A stretch of 64,000 nucleotides of DNA from Abelmoschus esculentus (GCA_035048815.1 JAUCBN010000011.1:18864001-18928000), one strand, 5' to 3'. Shown: positions 10,256-23,065, counted from the stretch's first letter. Made by a program: numbers and translations. The notes: generated by a model not told the origin, from the letters alone.

Positions 10256-12290
10256 AAACTAGATGTTTACTAATAATTTTATTTGGCATGACCGGTTAGA
10301 CCATCCCGGTTCAATTATGATGCGAAAATTTATTGACACTTTTATGTGTTCACTTATTGAAGAACTAAGATTTTCTTCAAGGTAATTTTCATGAGATACT
10401 TGCTATGAAAGCAATTTAATTATTCAATCATTAACAGTTAATTTAGAGTGTAAATCTATTAATTTTCTGGAACGGATACAAGGTGATATATATGGGTCCA
10501 TACATCTTTCTTAAAGACCATCTAGATATTTTATGATTTTTATCGATGCATCGACTAGATGGTTATGTGTATCCTTGTTATTAACCCGCAACTTGGTGTT
10601 TGCGAGGCTACTTGCTCAGTTAATAAAATTATGAACATATTTTCCAGATTATTTTCTAAAGACAACCAGTCTTGATAATGTTGATGACATATAATTTTAC
10701 ATGTAGTATCACAAATTCGCATCAAGCCAACAAATGATCATAAGTTCTCCCCATTACAAATGGTTTTTGGTCAGGAACCAAATACTTCTCATCTTAGATT
10801 TTTTTGTATGCGATATGTGTTCTAATTGCTCCACCACAATACACAAAGATGAGTTTTGTTGAGAATATGTATCGGATTTAAATATCTTAAGCTTCTGATA
10901 GGGAATTTATTTACAACTCGATTTATTGACTATCATTTTAATGAGTCAATTTATCCAATATTAGGGGGAGAAAATAAATAGCTGGGGAAAAAAATTAATT
11001 AGAATGAATTATCATTTACTCTTTTTGATTTACGTGTTACACAATGTGAACTATAAGTTCAATGGATAATTCATTTAGCAAATCAATTGCCAGATGATTT
11101 TGCTAACCCTAAAAGAGTGACTAAGTCACGTATATCAGCTATGAATGCTCCGATTAAATTTGATATCATGGAATGACAAACTCTAGTTGCTAATGAGTCT
11201 AACTTACGTTTGAAGCATAGTAGACAAGTAAGTTCCAAAGAAATCCTCGAAAAAGAAAAGGAGCTATATTTTATGATAGTTTGATCGATGAATCAATGAT
11301 TATAAAAATCTCTATAAGAGATTAAAAGGTCTCCAATAGAGATATTGACATGAATTAGGTACCTGATAATAAAGAGATCTCAATATCTTATGTCATGTCT
11401 ATTATAAGTGAAATTGAAATTAAATCGATATCGTTTATATATTTGCATGCAATATAGCACTAGAGATTTTATTTGATGATGTGGATCATGAATCATTTTC
11501 AATTGGGCAATGTAAACAAAGAAATGATTGGCCAACATGGAATGAGGTAATTGAGGCGAAACTAAAATCTCTTTCAAAAGAGAAGTATTTAGGCCTATAG
11601 TCCATACATTAAAATGTGTAAAGCTCGTGGATATAAACGAGCCTTTGTGAGAAAGAGAAATCAAAAGGGGAAATCATGAGATATAAGTTCATTTAGTTGC
11701 ACAAGGATTCTCACAAATATATGAAATTGAATGAGGAAAATATATTCCTTTGTGGTGGATGCAATTATTTTTAGATACTCTAGCAATAAATGAAATGACT
11801 TAGTTTCGTCTAATGGTTGTTGTTACATCTTATTTATATGAGCCTCTTGATAACAACATTTACATGAAGCTTCTAAAAGGATTTAAACTCCCAGAAGTAG
11901 TTAATTCAAGTTCTCGAGATATTATTCAACCATATTGAATATATCTTTTATGGATTGAAACAATTTAGGCGTATTTGATATAATCGCCTCATTGAATACT
12001 TATTAGCATAATGCTTATGAATTATTTTCCTCGAGCATTTTTATTAAGAAGTTTAGCTCTGAATTTTTATTGTGGTGTATGTCGATGATTTGAATATCGT
12101 AGAGACTCGTGAAGAGATCTCCTCAAATCCTTGTGTATCAATCGACATACAAAAAAAATATTTAAAGAGACTTCACATGCATAACGCATATTTATTGATC
12201 AACCTTATGGTTGCTAAGTCTCTTAATGTAAACGATCTACCTCAACATTTGAAGATTGTATTCAATATTGAATTATGAAGATTCAAAGAT
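10256..12290 (+). pseudogene. decayed copia pol (integrase and reverse transcriptase remnants)
   Basis: Translation across frames gives the pre-integrase motif WHDRLDHPG (near 10288), the integrase core YFMIFIDASTRW-like block (near 10530), NLPDDFANPKRVTKS (near 11085), LVAQGFSQ (near 11695) and VYVDDLNIVETREEI (near 12072), the reverse-transcriptase YVDD. All are separated by stops and frameshifts. The order is that of copia pol; RNase H is only faintly visible after 12130. Confidence 0.75.
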
Positions 12291-12339
12291 CTTATGTGAG
12301 ATTTTCATGAGGGAGAGTAAATACGTGTTACACTCTTTT

Positions 12340-12500
12340 TTCCTTAACCGAGGTTTTGTCCCAATGGGCTTTCCTGGTAAGGTTTTTAATGAGGCAACAT
12401 GTTATGCGTATCAAAGATGTGTGTACTCTTTTTCCTTCACTTAGATTTTTTTCCCACAGGGTTTTTATCTTAGTAAGGTTTTAACGAGGCACATTATCAT
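12340..12500 (+). repeat. short direct repeat before the old copia 3' LTR
   Basis: Two copies of a block reading roughly TTTT.TCCCA..GGG(T)TTT..T.GTAAGGTTTTAACGAGGC, at about 12353-12400 and 12447-12490. This duplication before the polypurine tract is a feature of the family as I recall it. Confidence 0.5.
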
Positions 12501-12520
12501 CATAGACATCCAAGGGAGAG

Positions 12521-12766
12521 TGTTATGAATATTATTTATGTGTATGTCTATCATAATAAGAACTCTATCATTAGAAATATTATCTTCATTAATTAGAGTT
12601 TAATACATTATGTACTTCTTATACCTATAAATAGATGGGTTTATGAAGGCATTGTACATAAGCTAATATTGAGAATAATACAAATATCTCTCTTTATATC
12701 TTCTCTTTGTTCTTTTATTCTTGTTCTTTATTCTTATTTTAGTTCTTCATTATTTTATTTACAATA
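12521..12766 (+). repeat. old copia 3' LTR
   Basis: Follows a polypurine tract CAAGGGAGAG (12511-12520). Starts TGTTATGAATATT, contains a TATA box TATAAATA at 12626-12633, and ends TTATTTACAATA. 246 bp. Confidence 0.82.
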
Positions 12767-13070
12767 ATACCCAATTTTTTTAGATATATTGTATTAATAA
12801 ATAAGGTCAAGAATAATAAAATAAATAAATAAAATTAATAAATAAACAGTCCAAGTAAAGTTAATTTTTCAAAACCAATCAAAATTAAAAGTCAATGTCC
12901 ATTTACATATTTGAAAGCCCAATTTTAAAGTCCGAATACAAAAATGTTCATTTACAAGCCATTCCCTCATTCTTTCGGTTATAACCCACCAAAGAAACAT
13001 AAACATTGTCCAAAGTAATTTTTCTCGTCTAAACCGTGTCATATGTTGATTTCCTAGACAAATTTATGAG
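12767..13070. other. AT-rich spacer, no gene seen
   Basis: Low-complexity AAATAAATAA runs and no coding signal. Its last 8 bases (13063-13070) are the left target duplication of the next MITE. Confidence 0.6.
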
Positions 13071-13619
13071 TACAGGTGAATAAACTCGACTCGATTTGAA
13101 AAAATAAAATAACTTGACTTGAGGTAAAAATATTCAACTTGAGGTGAAAATATTCGACTCGTGTTGACTCAACTCAAAATTTTATTGATTTGACTCAACT
13201 TGAAATAAATTCAAATAAAATTCGAGTTATAAAATGGAAATTCGAATAACTCAAAATTTTAGTAAGTAAAATATTTGTTTTTAAGTCTGGGTCAAGTTTC
13301 TCAATTTTTATGATATTTACATATTGATATATAAAATATAAAAAAATAATATCACATATTAAAAAATATATAAAGAAACATATATACATATTTTATATTA
13401 CTAGAGAAAGTCGTTTAACTTAGAATCAAATCCTATTATAACATGATAAATAATTATAATTAAATTTTTATAGGAACTCAAAATCTTGACTCAATTCTAA
13501 TTTTTTAAACTCGACTCGAATCTAAAAAATTTCAAATAAAGTTTGAGTTGTAAAATATGACTCGTAAACTTGAATAACTCAAAATTTTTTGACTCAACTT
13601 GATCAAATAGTCACCCTTA
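13071..13619. mobile_element. hAT-type MITE 1 with exact 8-bp target duplication
   Basis: Ends are TACAGGTGA and TCACCCTTA (inverted TAAGGGTGA), and subterminal ACTCGACTCGA and GAATAACTCAAAATTTT blocks sit at both sides. TTTATGAG is present at 13063-13070 and again at 13620-13627, an exact 8-bp duplication as expected for hAT transposition. 549 bp, no ORF of its own. Confidence 0.72.
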
Positions 13620-14599
13620 TTTATGAGTATGAGCGAGAGTTCTTATAAGTAAGTAGGTATGCTCTGAAGCTTGTGCCTACGGAGAAGATGATATGTAAGA
13701 GATTCAAAAAATGATTAAAGAAATAAATACATATGTTCTTGATAGCGGTGTTCAAATTTGGTACTCGAAGTACCGGGTACTCGGAGAGTTGGATAATTGA
13801 TATTTCGACTCATGTCTCGACCCTGGTATCTGAAAAGTTATGTAATCGGATACCCAAGCTGTTTTTTTTTTCAAATCTTAAATTTAATCCTAAAATATTA
13901 TGCATAAATTTAAATGTTTGAATTACATAATTCAACATCCAAACATAAAATTTAAAAGTCTTAGTTACATAAAGTTTTAGATCCAAATTGCATAATCCAA
14001 TTCTAAATAAAATTAAATTTAGAAATACAAAATCCAAAATCTAAAATTATAAATAAAGTGTAAAAGTTTATAATAAAGTAGATATAATCAACTTGATAGA
14101 ACATTTTCTAGCAACAAAAATTATCTCAAATCGCCTACACTCATGAATCATGTGATTCATGATCATTTTTCTTCATTTGTCATTTTTCTTTTCTACATAC
14201 AATCCTTTTATTAGATGTAAATAAACGAGGTTATAACTTACAACAATCAATATCTTACCAAGATGCAAAACGGAATTATAACTAAACTTTTATTAAAAGA
14301 AATATCAAGTAGAACTTTAATCAACGAAAACATAGCTAAAATTTAGTAACTTAGCAAAGTTTAAGACTTACTGTTTAAGGGCATGATTTTTCAGTCTTCA
14401 TACATGACATCCTGAGCTTCACTTGTCTTATCAATGATAATCTTCAATTGCATCGAAGTTAAATCTTGTATTTCTATATCAAGTATTTTTAAGTAAAAAA
14501 TCATTAAAATATATTACATATATTTTTAAATGTAAATATTTTAATATCTAAATGTGAAATTGAAAATTAACCTTCTTCTATCTTCTCCAATGCTAATAA
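13620..14599. other. spacer with possible hAT terminus, no gene
   Basis: Around 13746-13795 the sequence GCGGTGTTCAAATTTGG followed by TACTCG/GGGTACTCGG resembles a hAT terminal region and may be the 3' end of the transposase copy to the right; no matching partner end was found. The rest is AT-rich with no ORF I trust. Confidence 0.35.
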
Positions 14600-16385
14600 G
14601 CTCTCCTCTATCATTATAGTATTGTGAGATGCATAAACTCAATCTTAAGAACAAATAAGAGCCTCCATCAATCTAGGAGTCAAAGAGGTGCGAAAGAAAT
14701 CAAACACACACCCTCTTGTACTAAAAACGAACTCCGAAGCAATGGTAAAAGATGGAATTGCAGGTACATCATGTACCATTCTCATAAGAATATGATAGTT
14801 CATTGTTTGCATAGACCACTAAGACAAGATGTCAAAATCATTGGTCTCACTCTCACGAACACACTTATTCCCTAAATACTTGTCTAGCACAGTTGTTTTA
14901 GAAGTATTATATATTTTTATCTTAGTCATAAAATATTTTCTCAAATTTATTCTTTTCAACTTCCTTATTCCTCTATTATCATGATCAACAACATAGAGCA
15001 AGATTAATATGTGAGGCTAAAGGTTGCAAAGAAGTATAAAAATCAAACAACGATGTTAAAGTGTTTTTAATTCGTTGACACAAAATAAAAGAGTTGTTAG
15101 GATCATAAGAACAACGAACGATCCACTCAATATATCTTAACTTATGCCTTGGATCAAGAACTAAAACAATAAACATCAACACATTCACATTGTTAACATT
15201 CTCTCAATACTTATCAAACTCAACCTTCATTTGGCTTTTCATTCTCCTAATCTTAATATTTAAGTCAATAGGTTAACATTTAATCGTACACCCAATATCA
15301 AATATTTCTTCAATAAATTTATTACCAGTCATGTGCTTTGATCCAAAGAAGCTCAATATATCCTCATAAAAGATATCAAGAAAAGATAAAAAGATAGTGA
15401 CTTTATATTAATCTTCATCATTAGGAGGGACACCCACCTTTATAAGCTCTTTTGTGTAAGGAATGCACTTTGTCTTTACATTCTTAAATGCATTTTTAAA
15501 CAATAAAGCACTTTTGAGCATGAAATAGGTAGAATTTCACCTTGTTTTAATGTCCAAACAAAAGTGAGATTTGTTATTTATATTTTCTTCTTCAACACAA
15601 AATCAAAATTTTATAGTTTTGTAGGAAAAGACCTAACATATTTTACAATAACACGAACTTTCATGCCAGAATCATCGACATCTTTTAACCTATTTTCAAC
15701 AATCAAATTTAAAATATGTGTAATACATCTCATATGTAAAAATTGAAAATCCAACACACACTCATCCCATAAGTTGATAATTTGTTTTAAATATTTGATC
15801 ACCAAATCATTCGAGCTAGTATTATCAACTGTTACTGTCAAGATTCTCTTAAGGTCCATTCTAATAAATACTTTTCTATTATCCTACCAATAAGCTCACT
15901 AGAATGATCGACAATTGGATAAAAAGTTGATGATCATGTTATACAATTTTCAAGTATCTTCTATAAAATGAACACAAAGACACATATACGACAACTTTTG
16001 AGCAGATGTCCATGTATTTATGGCAAGACATACCCTCAAGCATAAATTCTTGAAAATTTTTTCAACATCTTCCTTTTTTGATAAACAAAGCATAGCAATC
16101 TCTTATTATAGTAGCAAATGAAGGAGGAATAAAATCAAGAATGACAATCTTACAAAACATACGAAATCCTTCACTCTCAACAAAGCTAAATTGTAATTCA
16201 TCAATAATCACCATTTTAGTGAGTACTTCTCTAATCTTTTTTTGATCAAAATGCCATAGTTTAGGAATACTAACAGTTTCTATGGTCCTACCAGCGTTGT
16301 ACTTCGTCTTGGACACAAAATCTGAGATTGTTTGTGTTTTGTTTAAGTTAAAGGCTTTCTTGTACCGTTCAGTATGACACTTCAT
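14600..16385 (-). pseudogene. hAT-superfamily transposase, decayed
   Basis: On the minus strand, from 16385 leftward: an N-terminal part with MKCHTERYKKAFNLNKTQT and the GFRMFCKIV / PSFATIIRD block; then VTVDNTSSNDLVIKYLK and FLHMRCITHILNLIVENRL (15611-15859), part of the RNase H-like core; LVLDPRHKLRYIEW (near 15150); and finally a C-terminal dimerisation motif read near 14640-14790 (IASEFVFSTRGCVFDFFRTS). The order is that of plant hAT transposases, which cut and paste DNA with 8-bp duplications. Stops and frameshifts break it throughout. Confidence 0.85.
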
Positions 16386-16652
16386 TGCATTAATTCTATT
16401 GCAAGTTCAATTATCACGACAAGTTTATCTAGTACTTTCAAATTAAATGAGATACAAAAAGATAAAGAGATCTAACTTTCTAAATTAATTTTTTATTATA
16501 TATTATAACAATAATTATATTAGAAAAAATAAATTGATAAGTGCCATAATCTAGAGAGAAAAGATAAATAATATTTGAGGAAAAAATCATTCATTTTATA
16601 ATATTTTCCTTTTAAGGAAAAAAGATGAGCCGTACAAGTGGTAAAGCAAGAG
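16386..16652. other. AT-rich spacer
   Basis: No coding signal. It probably contains the decayed 5' end of the hAT transposase element, but no terminal inverted repeat was recognised. Confidence 0.5.
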
Positions 16653-16725
16653 TAGGGGTGTAAACGAGCCGAGTCGAGCTTGAGTTGTGCTGAGCTCGAC
16701 TCAACTCAAAATGCTCGAAAGTTAA
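16653..16725. mobile_element. left end of a hAT-like, TCGA-rich element, interrupted
   Basis: TAGGGGTGTAAACGAGCCG followed by AGTCGAGC and ACTCAACTC repeats is a typical plant hAT-like terminus. It stops where the chromovirus LTR begins (16726). The same TCGA-rich style resumes at 36422. Confidence 0.6.
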
Positions 16726-18911
16726 TGTAACACAAACAACGCGATGTCACATTGGGCTTCCGGCCCAAAACCTGTATTTCAAAATTTTTTCCAAAAGCCC
16801 AATAATAAAACCAACTCAAGTCCAAATATAAATCATAAAATCTATTCAAGTTTAAAACATGAGTCCAAAATAATTTAAAACAACAGGAGCTCCAAATATT
16901 AAAACCCATTTAAAGCATTCAACCAAATACAAAATAAATAGAGTTATATTACAAATAGGGTTCAACATAGTACTAGCCCACTACATCTATTACTGTACTC
17001 TGACACAGTCGATGCCGAAATCCAAACCTTGATGGTACTCCACAAGAACCGGCTTCACTTAACCTACGCACGAAAACACATTTCGAACGCTAAGCTACAA
17101 AAGCTCAATGGATACGCCGAACTCGACCAACATCATGCATATCATAAGTAGTAAAGCAAGGCATATAAATATCGTGCATGGTATGATGGTCTAGCATGCT
17201 TTCCTATCACAAGACATAGATGAATGTATATTATCGCACACATCATATACAATCATATCAAGTCAACACACAAGAGTGAGACCCGTGTCCACACAGCGTC
17301 GGGATCCTACACTCAGGATTGAGGCCGCCCTCAAATCCTATACCCGGAATGTTACATCAGACATCTTCGAACGAGGCTGCCCAACATTCGGAAATAGATA
17401 AAGGCCTCCCAACCAATCCCATGCTCGGAATGTTACATCGAACATCTTCGAGTGAGGCCGCCCAATACTCGGAATAAAAATCTTCAATACATCACCCGGC
17501 ATATTACATCGGATGGCCTTTAACGTGTTGCAACACTTTTAGATATCCGGATTTACATCACACAAGGAATCAAACCACACAATCGATCCACCAAGGATCT
17601 TAGCACAATAAGATATATTAAGATTATCTCAATTTAGTCTTTAGGGGTTATAATTATCGATTTTGGTTTAACAATGCATTTCATAGCTTTTAAGATTAAT
17701 GAGACTATTTATTACAATCGCCAAACTCAATTCTCTACCCAAATTTGCAAGATTACATAGGGGTATCGATATCCTTAGGTGGGGTATCGAAACACCCTAT
17801 ATCGATACCCACCTAAAGAGGGTATCAAAACACTGGTATTGATACTGGTACTGATACCCTTTGATCAACTTCAAGGATAATGAAAGGGGGATTATCCGAT
17901 TCAATACTAGTATCGAACCACGGGTATTATCCGATATCACTGGAGGGTTTAGTATCGAAACACGGTTCGATACGATTGCTTAACAGACTTGTTTGTCTCT
18001 CAAGGGTATCGGTACACGAGCCACCAGTATCGATACTCCCTGTACGATTTGCAGGTCTACACTTAGAAATTTCAAAGAATTCTTCTCAAATTTATCCAAA
18101 ACGATTCTAATGTGTTCCTACTCAAAATTATGAATGTTTAGAGTGTTTTAACATCATTTTTCAGTCTTTAAAAACTTAAATCCGAAAATCACCATTAATG
18201 TCTTCAAGCTCAAACCAAGTACACATGCATCAAAAATCTATATGTATGAAACTACCATGATATGAGTGATGTAAAGAACGAGTTGGGAATACCAACTTAT
18301 TGCAAAAATAACAACCAAACCCGAACTTACACCTCCAAGCTTTATCCTTTTCCCAAACCTTGTGATGAAGCTCCCACTTTCTTCTCTACAAGAACGGGAT
18401 TAAAACAACTCTTAAACACTGCAAGGGATGTTTTTAACTCTTAAAAACATCACGAAAACATAGAAACAACCCTCCAAACCTCATTCTCGGATTCCCCACA
18501 CACCCTCTCTTCTTCACCAAACCAAACCACTCTTACCTTAATTTATAGATCCTTTAGTGTTCTACAACATCCTCTCAAACAAGCAAACGAGATTCTAAGA
18601 AAAAACCCTTAAAAATCCAACCTTTACTTGCCTCTTTTCTTACTACCAAGATGAACAAGATGAGGAAAAAGAGAAGAAGTGATGATCTTACTTCTGCAGC
18701 CCAAACTCCCCCCTAAACCCCTCTCATACAATTTGTGCATTTAAAAAGATACCCCCAGTAACCAAACCCAACTCTCAACCTAACAACACTAAAGCCCCAC
18801 AACTGAGTAAGCCCCAAAGCCTAAGGCCTAATACTCAAACTCGAGGCCCAAAACATAAGTCCAAACCCCTTGGGTTAACCCGACACTCGGATCCGAATCC
18901 AGGTCGTTACA
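16726..18911 (-). repeat. chromovirus LTR, left copy (3' LTR)
   Basis: 2,186 bp, begins TGTAACACAAACAACG and ends GGTCGTTACA on the plus strand. It aligns along its length with 34705-36421, but holds 127 bp (16831-16957) and about 345 bp (17650-17994) that the other copy lacks. Confidence 0.88.
17760..18043. repeat. GTATCGATAC motif cluster C (chromovirus LTR)
   Basis: Sites include GGTATCGATAT (17762), GTATCGAAAC (17786), TATCGATACC (17801), a run GGTATTGATACTGGTACTGATACC (split over 17835-17860), GTATCGAAAC..GGTTCGATAC (17952-17972) and AGTATCGATACT (near 18028). The vocabulary is the same as in the Sirevirus clusters A and B, although this element belongs to another superfamily. Confidence 0.78.
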
Positions 18912-18925
18912 ACTCCCCCTTAAAG
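18912..18925 (-). other. chromovirus polypurine tract
   Basis: Plus strand ACTCCCCCTTAAAG, i.e. CTTTAAGGGGGAGT on the coding strand, directly before the LTR. Confidence 0.8.
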
Positions 18926-18931
18926 AAAATT

Positions 18932-20038
18932 TCATCCTCGAAATTTACCTGTCAGGAAGAGATGAGGGTACTGGGCTCTCATATCCTTTTTTGATTCCCA
19001 TGTTGCTTCTTCGATCCCATGGTTCCTCCACAACATTTTTAACAAGGGTATGCACTTGTTCCAAAGCTCCTTAACTCCTTTATCCACGATTCTGATAGGT
19101 CTCTCCTCGTAAGTCAAATCCATATTGACCTCGATCTCCTCAAGCTGAACCATATACGAAGGATCAGAGCGGTAACGTCTCAACATAGACACATGGAACA
19201 TATCGTGTATACGTGCCAACTTCGGAGGTAAAGCTAGCAGATAAGCTATCAGTCTAAGCCTCTGAAGAACCTCATAAGTCCCGATGTACGTTGGGATCAA
19301 CTTCCCCTTGCGACCATACCGAATGATCCCTTCCACGGAGATACCTTGAGAGACACTTTCTCACCAAGCTCATACTCAATGTGCTTACGCTTGTTATCAG
19401 CATAAGTTTTCTGTCTGTCAAAAGCTGCTTGCAATCTTTCCTTTATGATCTGGACCTTTTCTTTAGTTTTTTTAACAAGCTCTGAACCAACTTTCTTTCT
19501 CTCACTAAGCTTTGTCCAACATAAAGGTGTCCTACACCTACGCCCATACAAGGCCTCAAAAGAAGCCATCTTGATGCTTGACTGATAATTGTTATTGTAA
19601 GCAAACTCTATCAATGATAACTGCTCCTCCCAATTACGAGAAAAGTCCACAGCACAACACCGAAGCATATCCTCCAAGATCTAGATAACTCCCTCAAACT
19701 GTCTACCGATTTGAGGATAAAAAGTTGAACTAAAGTGCAACTTGGTATCTAAAGCCTCATGGATAGACCTCCACAATCTCACTGTGAACCTCGGATCCCT
19801 ATCCGATAGAATTGAAGAAGGTACACCGTTCAACCTCACTATCTCCTTGATGTACAACCAATCTATCTTTTCCAAGCTAAAATCCATCCTAATTGGTAAG
19901 AAGTGAGTAAACTTGGTCAACCGATCAACTATGACCCATATAGCATCATGCTTCCTCAACGTCATCAGTAATCCATTGAAAAAGTCCATGGCCACTCGAT
20001 CCCACTTCCACTGTGAAATCTGGGTAGGCTAAAGCAAC
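18932..20038 (-). pseudogene. chromovirus integrase core and chromodomain (3' part of pol)
   Basis: Read from 20038 leftward: QISQWKWDR, VIVDRLTKFTHFLP and LSDRDPRF supply the two integrase aspartates, with the QFEG glutamate region before a stop at 19681-19683; then FAYNNNYQSS and ALYGRRCRTPLCW. A frameshift near 19300-19330 leads to HDMFHVSMLRRYRSDPS and a C-terminal chromodomain-like LWRNHGIEEATWES. Chromodomains bind methylated histones and direct integration. It continues the integrase start at about 31062-31400, from which it is separated by the inserted element. Confidence 0.87.
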
Positions 20039-22307
20039 TGTAACGATGTGAAAAATCCATAATTTAAGTGTATCGCTAGAAATATTCTTTTTCGATATTG
20101 GAAAACATATTTTAAGTTCGATTTTGAAAATTAATGTCTTCCACGTGGGGTTTTGGTTTAAAATTGATTTTGGAAAAATTGGAGTCGTGACTAGCCGTTT
20201 TGGTAGACCGGACTCCATAAAACCAGAGATTTAAAAGTTCGGGGTTCGGGAGTCAGTTATGGATGGGGAAGGATTAGTACCCCCACCCCGCCCAAAATTG
20301 GTACTTTAATAATTACCACTAATATTAAATTTTTCGGGCTAATTTGACGATCGAATTAATTTTTAATAAATTGTGCGCATTTATTTTAAAGCACCTAAAT
20401 ACGAACGTAAGCGTCCGAACCACCACTACTACACTTGAGTTGGCCTCGCTTACGATCGAATTTAGGGGCCTGCATTAACAAATATTAAAGGTGTCGTTTA
20501 TGCAATCTTAATACAAAATAGAGTCGAATATTCACAATTTGATTAATACAAATGAAGATAAGGGCATAAAACATAACTATATCATGAACTAAATTATGAA
20601 AATAAAATGACTAAACAACCCATAAACTATGTGAAATATGCCCATAAAAATATAATCCTAATTATAAAAAAAATGAAATGTATTAAAAGAACTTCACACA
20701 GATTTAAGCATGATATAAATATGGTGCAGAGATCAAATATGGTAAAATCCAAAGAGAAACATGAATAAAGATTTATAAAGAAATTAAAGGAAACAAATGG
20801 ATTCTGATGACTCAAATGAATATGGAAACAACATTTAAGGACTAAATGCACTAATTTCTCTCGAATAAACATTTAATATTTCAAATTAGAGACCAGATTG
20901 AAAATTTCTTTTAGAAAACAGGGACCAAAAACAAAAATAAAATAAATCCAGTCAAACATTCCCATTTTCTCATTTAAAAATTGAACACCCATAAACTCTC
21001 TGAATCTCTTTTACAAACATGAGCAAACGACACCCAGTTTCCAGAATTCAAACGTGAACTTAGAAACAAACGAAGACCCAAAACAAAATCTTAAAACAGA
21101 TTATCTCTTCCTGGATATTTCAGCCTCGGTGGATCATCGGCCGTAAGCCTTTTTCTTACCGTCATTGGCCTTGCATCAGGAAGTGGCTCACCCATGGAGG
21201 GGTTCATCGCTGACGTTGAACACAAGAAGCTTCAGGGAAGTTTTCTTTCTTATATTTTTAATGTTGTGTTGTTTGCTTCGGATGCATGCATGTGATGGGG
21301 GAAGAGATGATTACCAGAAAATTTCTCTAGTGTTTTTTTTTCAATCGATAAAAAGGGGTACAAGATAGAGGGATTTTTTTCTTGATAATGCTTTCTGTTT
21401 TTTTTCAATGCCCTCTCCCCCCCATTTACGCATATCCTCTTCCCCTCTGAATGCTTTTTCTTTGTTTACACAGAATAGGAGCTAGAGTTTCTATTCTTAG
21501 TTCTTTTTTCGGGTTTGCTGAAGATGGTTTGGTCTGATATCTTCATTGTTTTCTAAATATTGAATCTGACATTTGATTTCTTTACTTGTTGCTTATCCGA
21601 ATTTCATAGGAAACATTAAAATGATAGCTTTCATGTTTTTTGCAGAAATCACGGATGAAGAACTGCGAAGAGATGGCTCCGTATGATGGCCAGAAAATTC
21701 GGCGATGAAAACGGACGGGTGGTGTTTTCCGGTGCGTGAAGTGCACTAAGGGATTCAAACGGTCTTCAAAGAAAATGAAAGGTCGATCGTGTCCCACATA
21801 CGCTAGCAAGAAGCTACAGAGGCCTCTATCCTTGGAATCGTGATCGTTGGATTTCTCCTGGATCGTGTGGCTCAGATTTGGTGGCTGTAGGAAAAAAGAT
21901 AAATGCTTAGGGTTTTTCCTTGTAACTAGGCCTTGTATTTGGGCTAAATTAAAATGGGTTATGTAATAAAAGACAATGGACTTTATAATTTAATTTTATG
22001 GGTTTAATATTTAACTTGGGACATATTATAACTAATGATAAAACTAATAATATATAATATAATAAATAATAATAGTAATAATAATAATAATAACAACAAG
22101 AACATAATAACACACATAAGCTAAATAACACATATATGCATAGATATATATGACACATACAATGATTTACATACACTAAACACATAATATACAATAATAA
22201 ACACATACAATATAATGACACATAATATATACTAAAAACAGGCCCTTATTCGAATTGCGATAATTTAAAGGATTTAAAAAAATTTTATTTAAAAATGAGT
22301 GATTACA
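20039..22307 (-). repeat. Tat/Ogre-like LTR, left copy (3' LTR)
   Basis: 2,269 bp, nearly colinear with 28653-31061. ORFs inside (e.g. 20627-20872, 21165-21368, 21582-21809) are repeated in the other LTR and are not genes. Confidence 0.88.
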
Positions 22308-22501
22308 GTTGTCACTCTTTGTCCGTTCTTGAGAAACAAGGACAGGGCAAAGAACATAACCATCCATTTTAACCGACTTCCCTGTCAGCGATCTCGGATG
22401 GTGTGCTTTTCTGAAACTCTCCTTATTCCTTGACCGAGTCTCCTGGTTTGTAAGTCCCTTTTTGTATCAAACTTACTCGCCTTCTAGTGGTTGTAGGTCA
22501 C
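22308..22501 (-). other. internal 3' end of the Tat/Ogre-like element
   Basis: Purine-rich on the minus strand next to the LTR (candidate polypurine tract GACAAAGAGTGACAAC at 22308-22323). No gene. Confidence 0.45.
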
Positions 22502-23065
22502 TCCTATATATGACCATTCACCTTTCAAGCAGATCTTGCAATACAAAAGCTCCTCCTATATAGAACTTTCATCTTTATATCCTGAGTTCCGGTTACTCCT
22601 ATATAAAATCTTAACCTGAAGTCTCGTGTTACGTGTCCCTCCTATATGAAACTTCTACTCGTAGACGATGATGAAGATAAGAGTTTCTCGTATATAAGAC
22701 TCCTAGTCTTCCACGCTGTCGGTCTCTCCTATATAAAACCTTTAGTGTCACGATGGATCTTGCAAAATAAGGTTCCTCCTATATAGAACTCTTACATCTA
22801 AATCCGGAGTTAGGGTTTCTCCTATATGAAACCTTTCATTCTAAAGTCTCGAGTTACGTGCCTCTCATATATAAAGCTTCAATCTCAGAGACGAAAACGA
22901 AAATGAGAGTCCTTCCCATACAGAACTCTTCACTTTGGTGATGCTAGTTTCTCCTATATGAAATCGTCTCATCGAGGATGAATTTTCCATTGATAGCTCT
23001 TTCTGTATAGAGCTTCGAGTATTTTGTGTTTGGTGTTGAGAGTTCTTTCTGTATAGAACTGATGT
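22502..23065. repeat. ~45-bp minisatellite with ~224-bp higher-order period
   Basis: The core TCTCCTATATGAAAC-like sequence recurs at about 22502, 22553, 22597, 22639, 22687, 22727, 22775, 22819, 22863, 22914, 22951, 22999 and 23047, intervals 37-51 bases. Longer similarity returns every five units: GATCTTGCAA.A at about 22532 and 22757, and GTCTCG.GTTACGTG at 22621 and 22847. It lies between gag and the 3' LTR. Confidence 0.8.

Larger units (their letters stand above)
8148..12766 (+). mobile_element. old Ty1/copia retrotransposon, decayed
   Basis: A 27-base stub (8148-8174) matches the end of the LTR at 12740-12766 (TAGTTC.TCATTATTTTAT). It is followed by CATTATCAGCATGAGAC, the typical start of the internal region of one plant copia family. 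The pol domains are still readable in pieces. The right LTR is complete. The missing left LTR is explained if the Sirevirus 1-8147 inserted into it. Confidence 0.75.

Noticed and set aside
20627..20872. Hydrophobic membrane-protein-like ORF, also at 29275-29484
   Set aside because: Both are the same AT-rich LTR segment in two copies, without family motifs.
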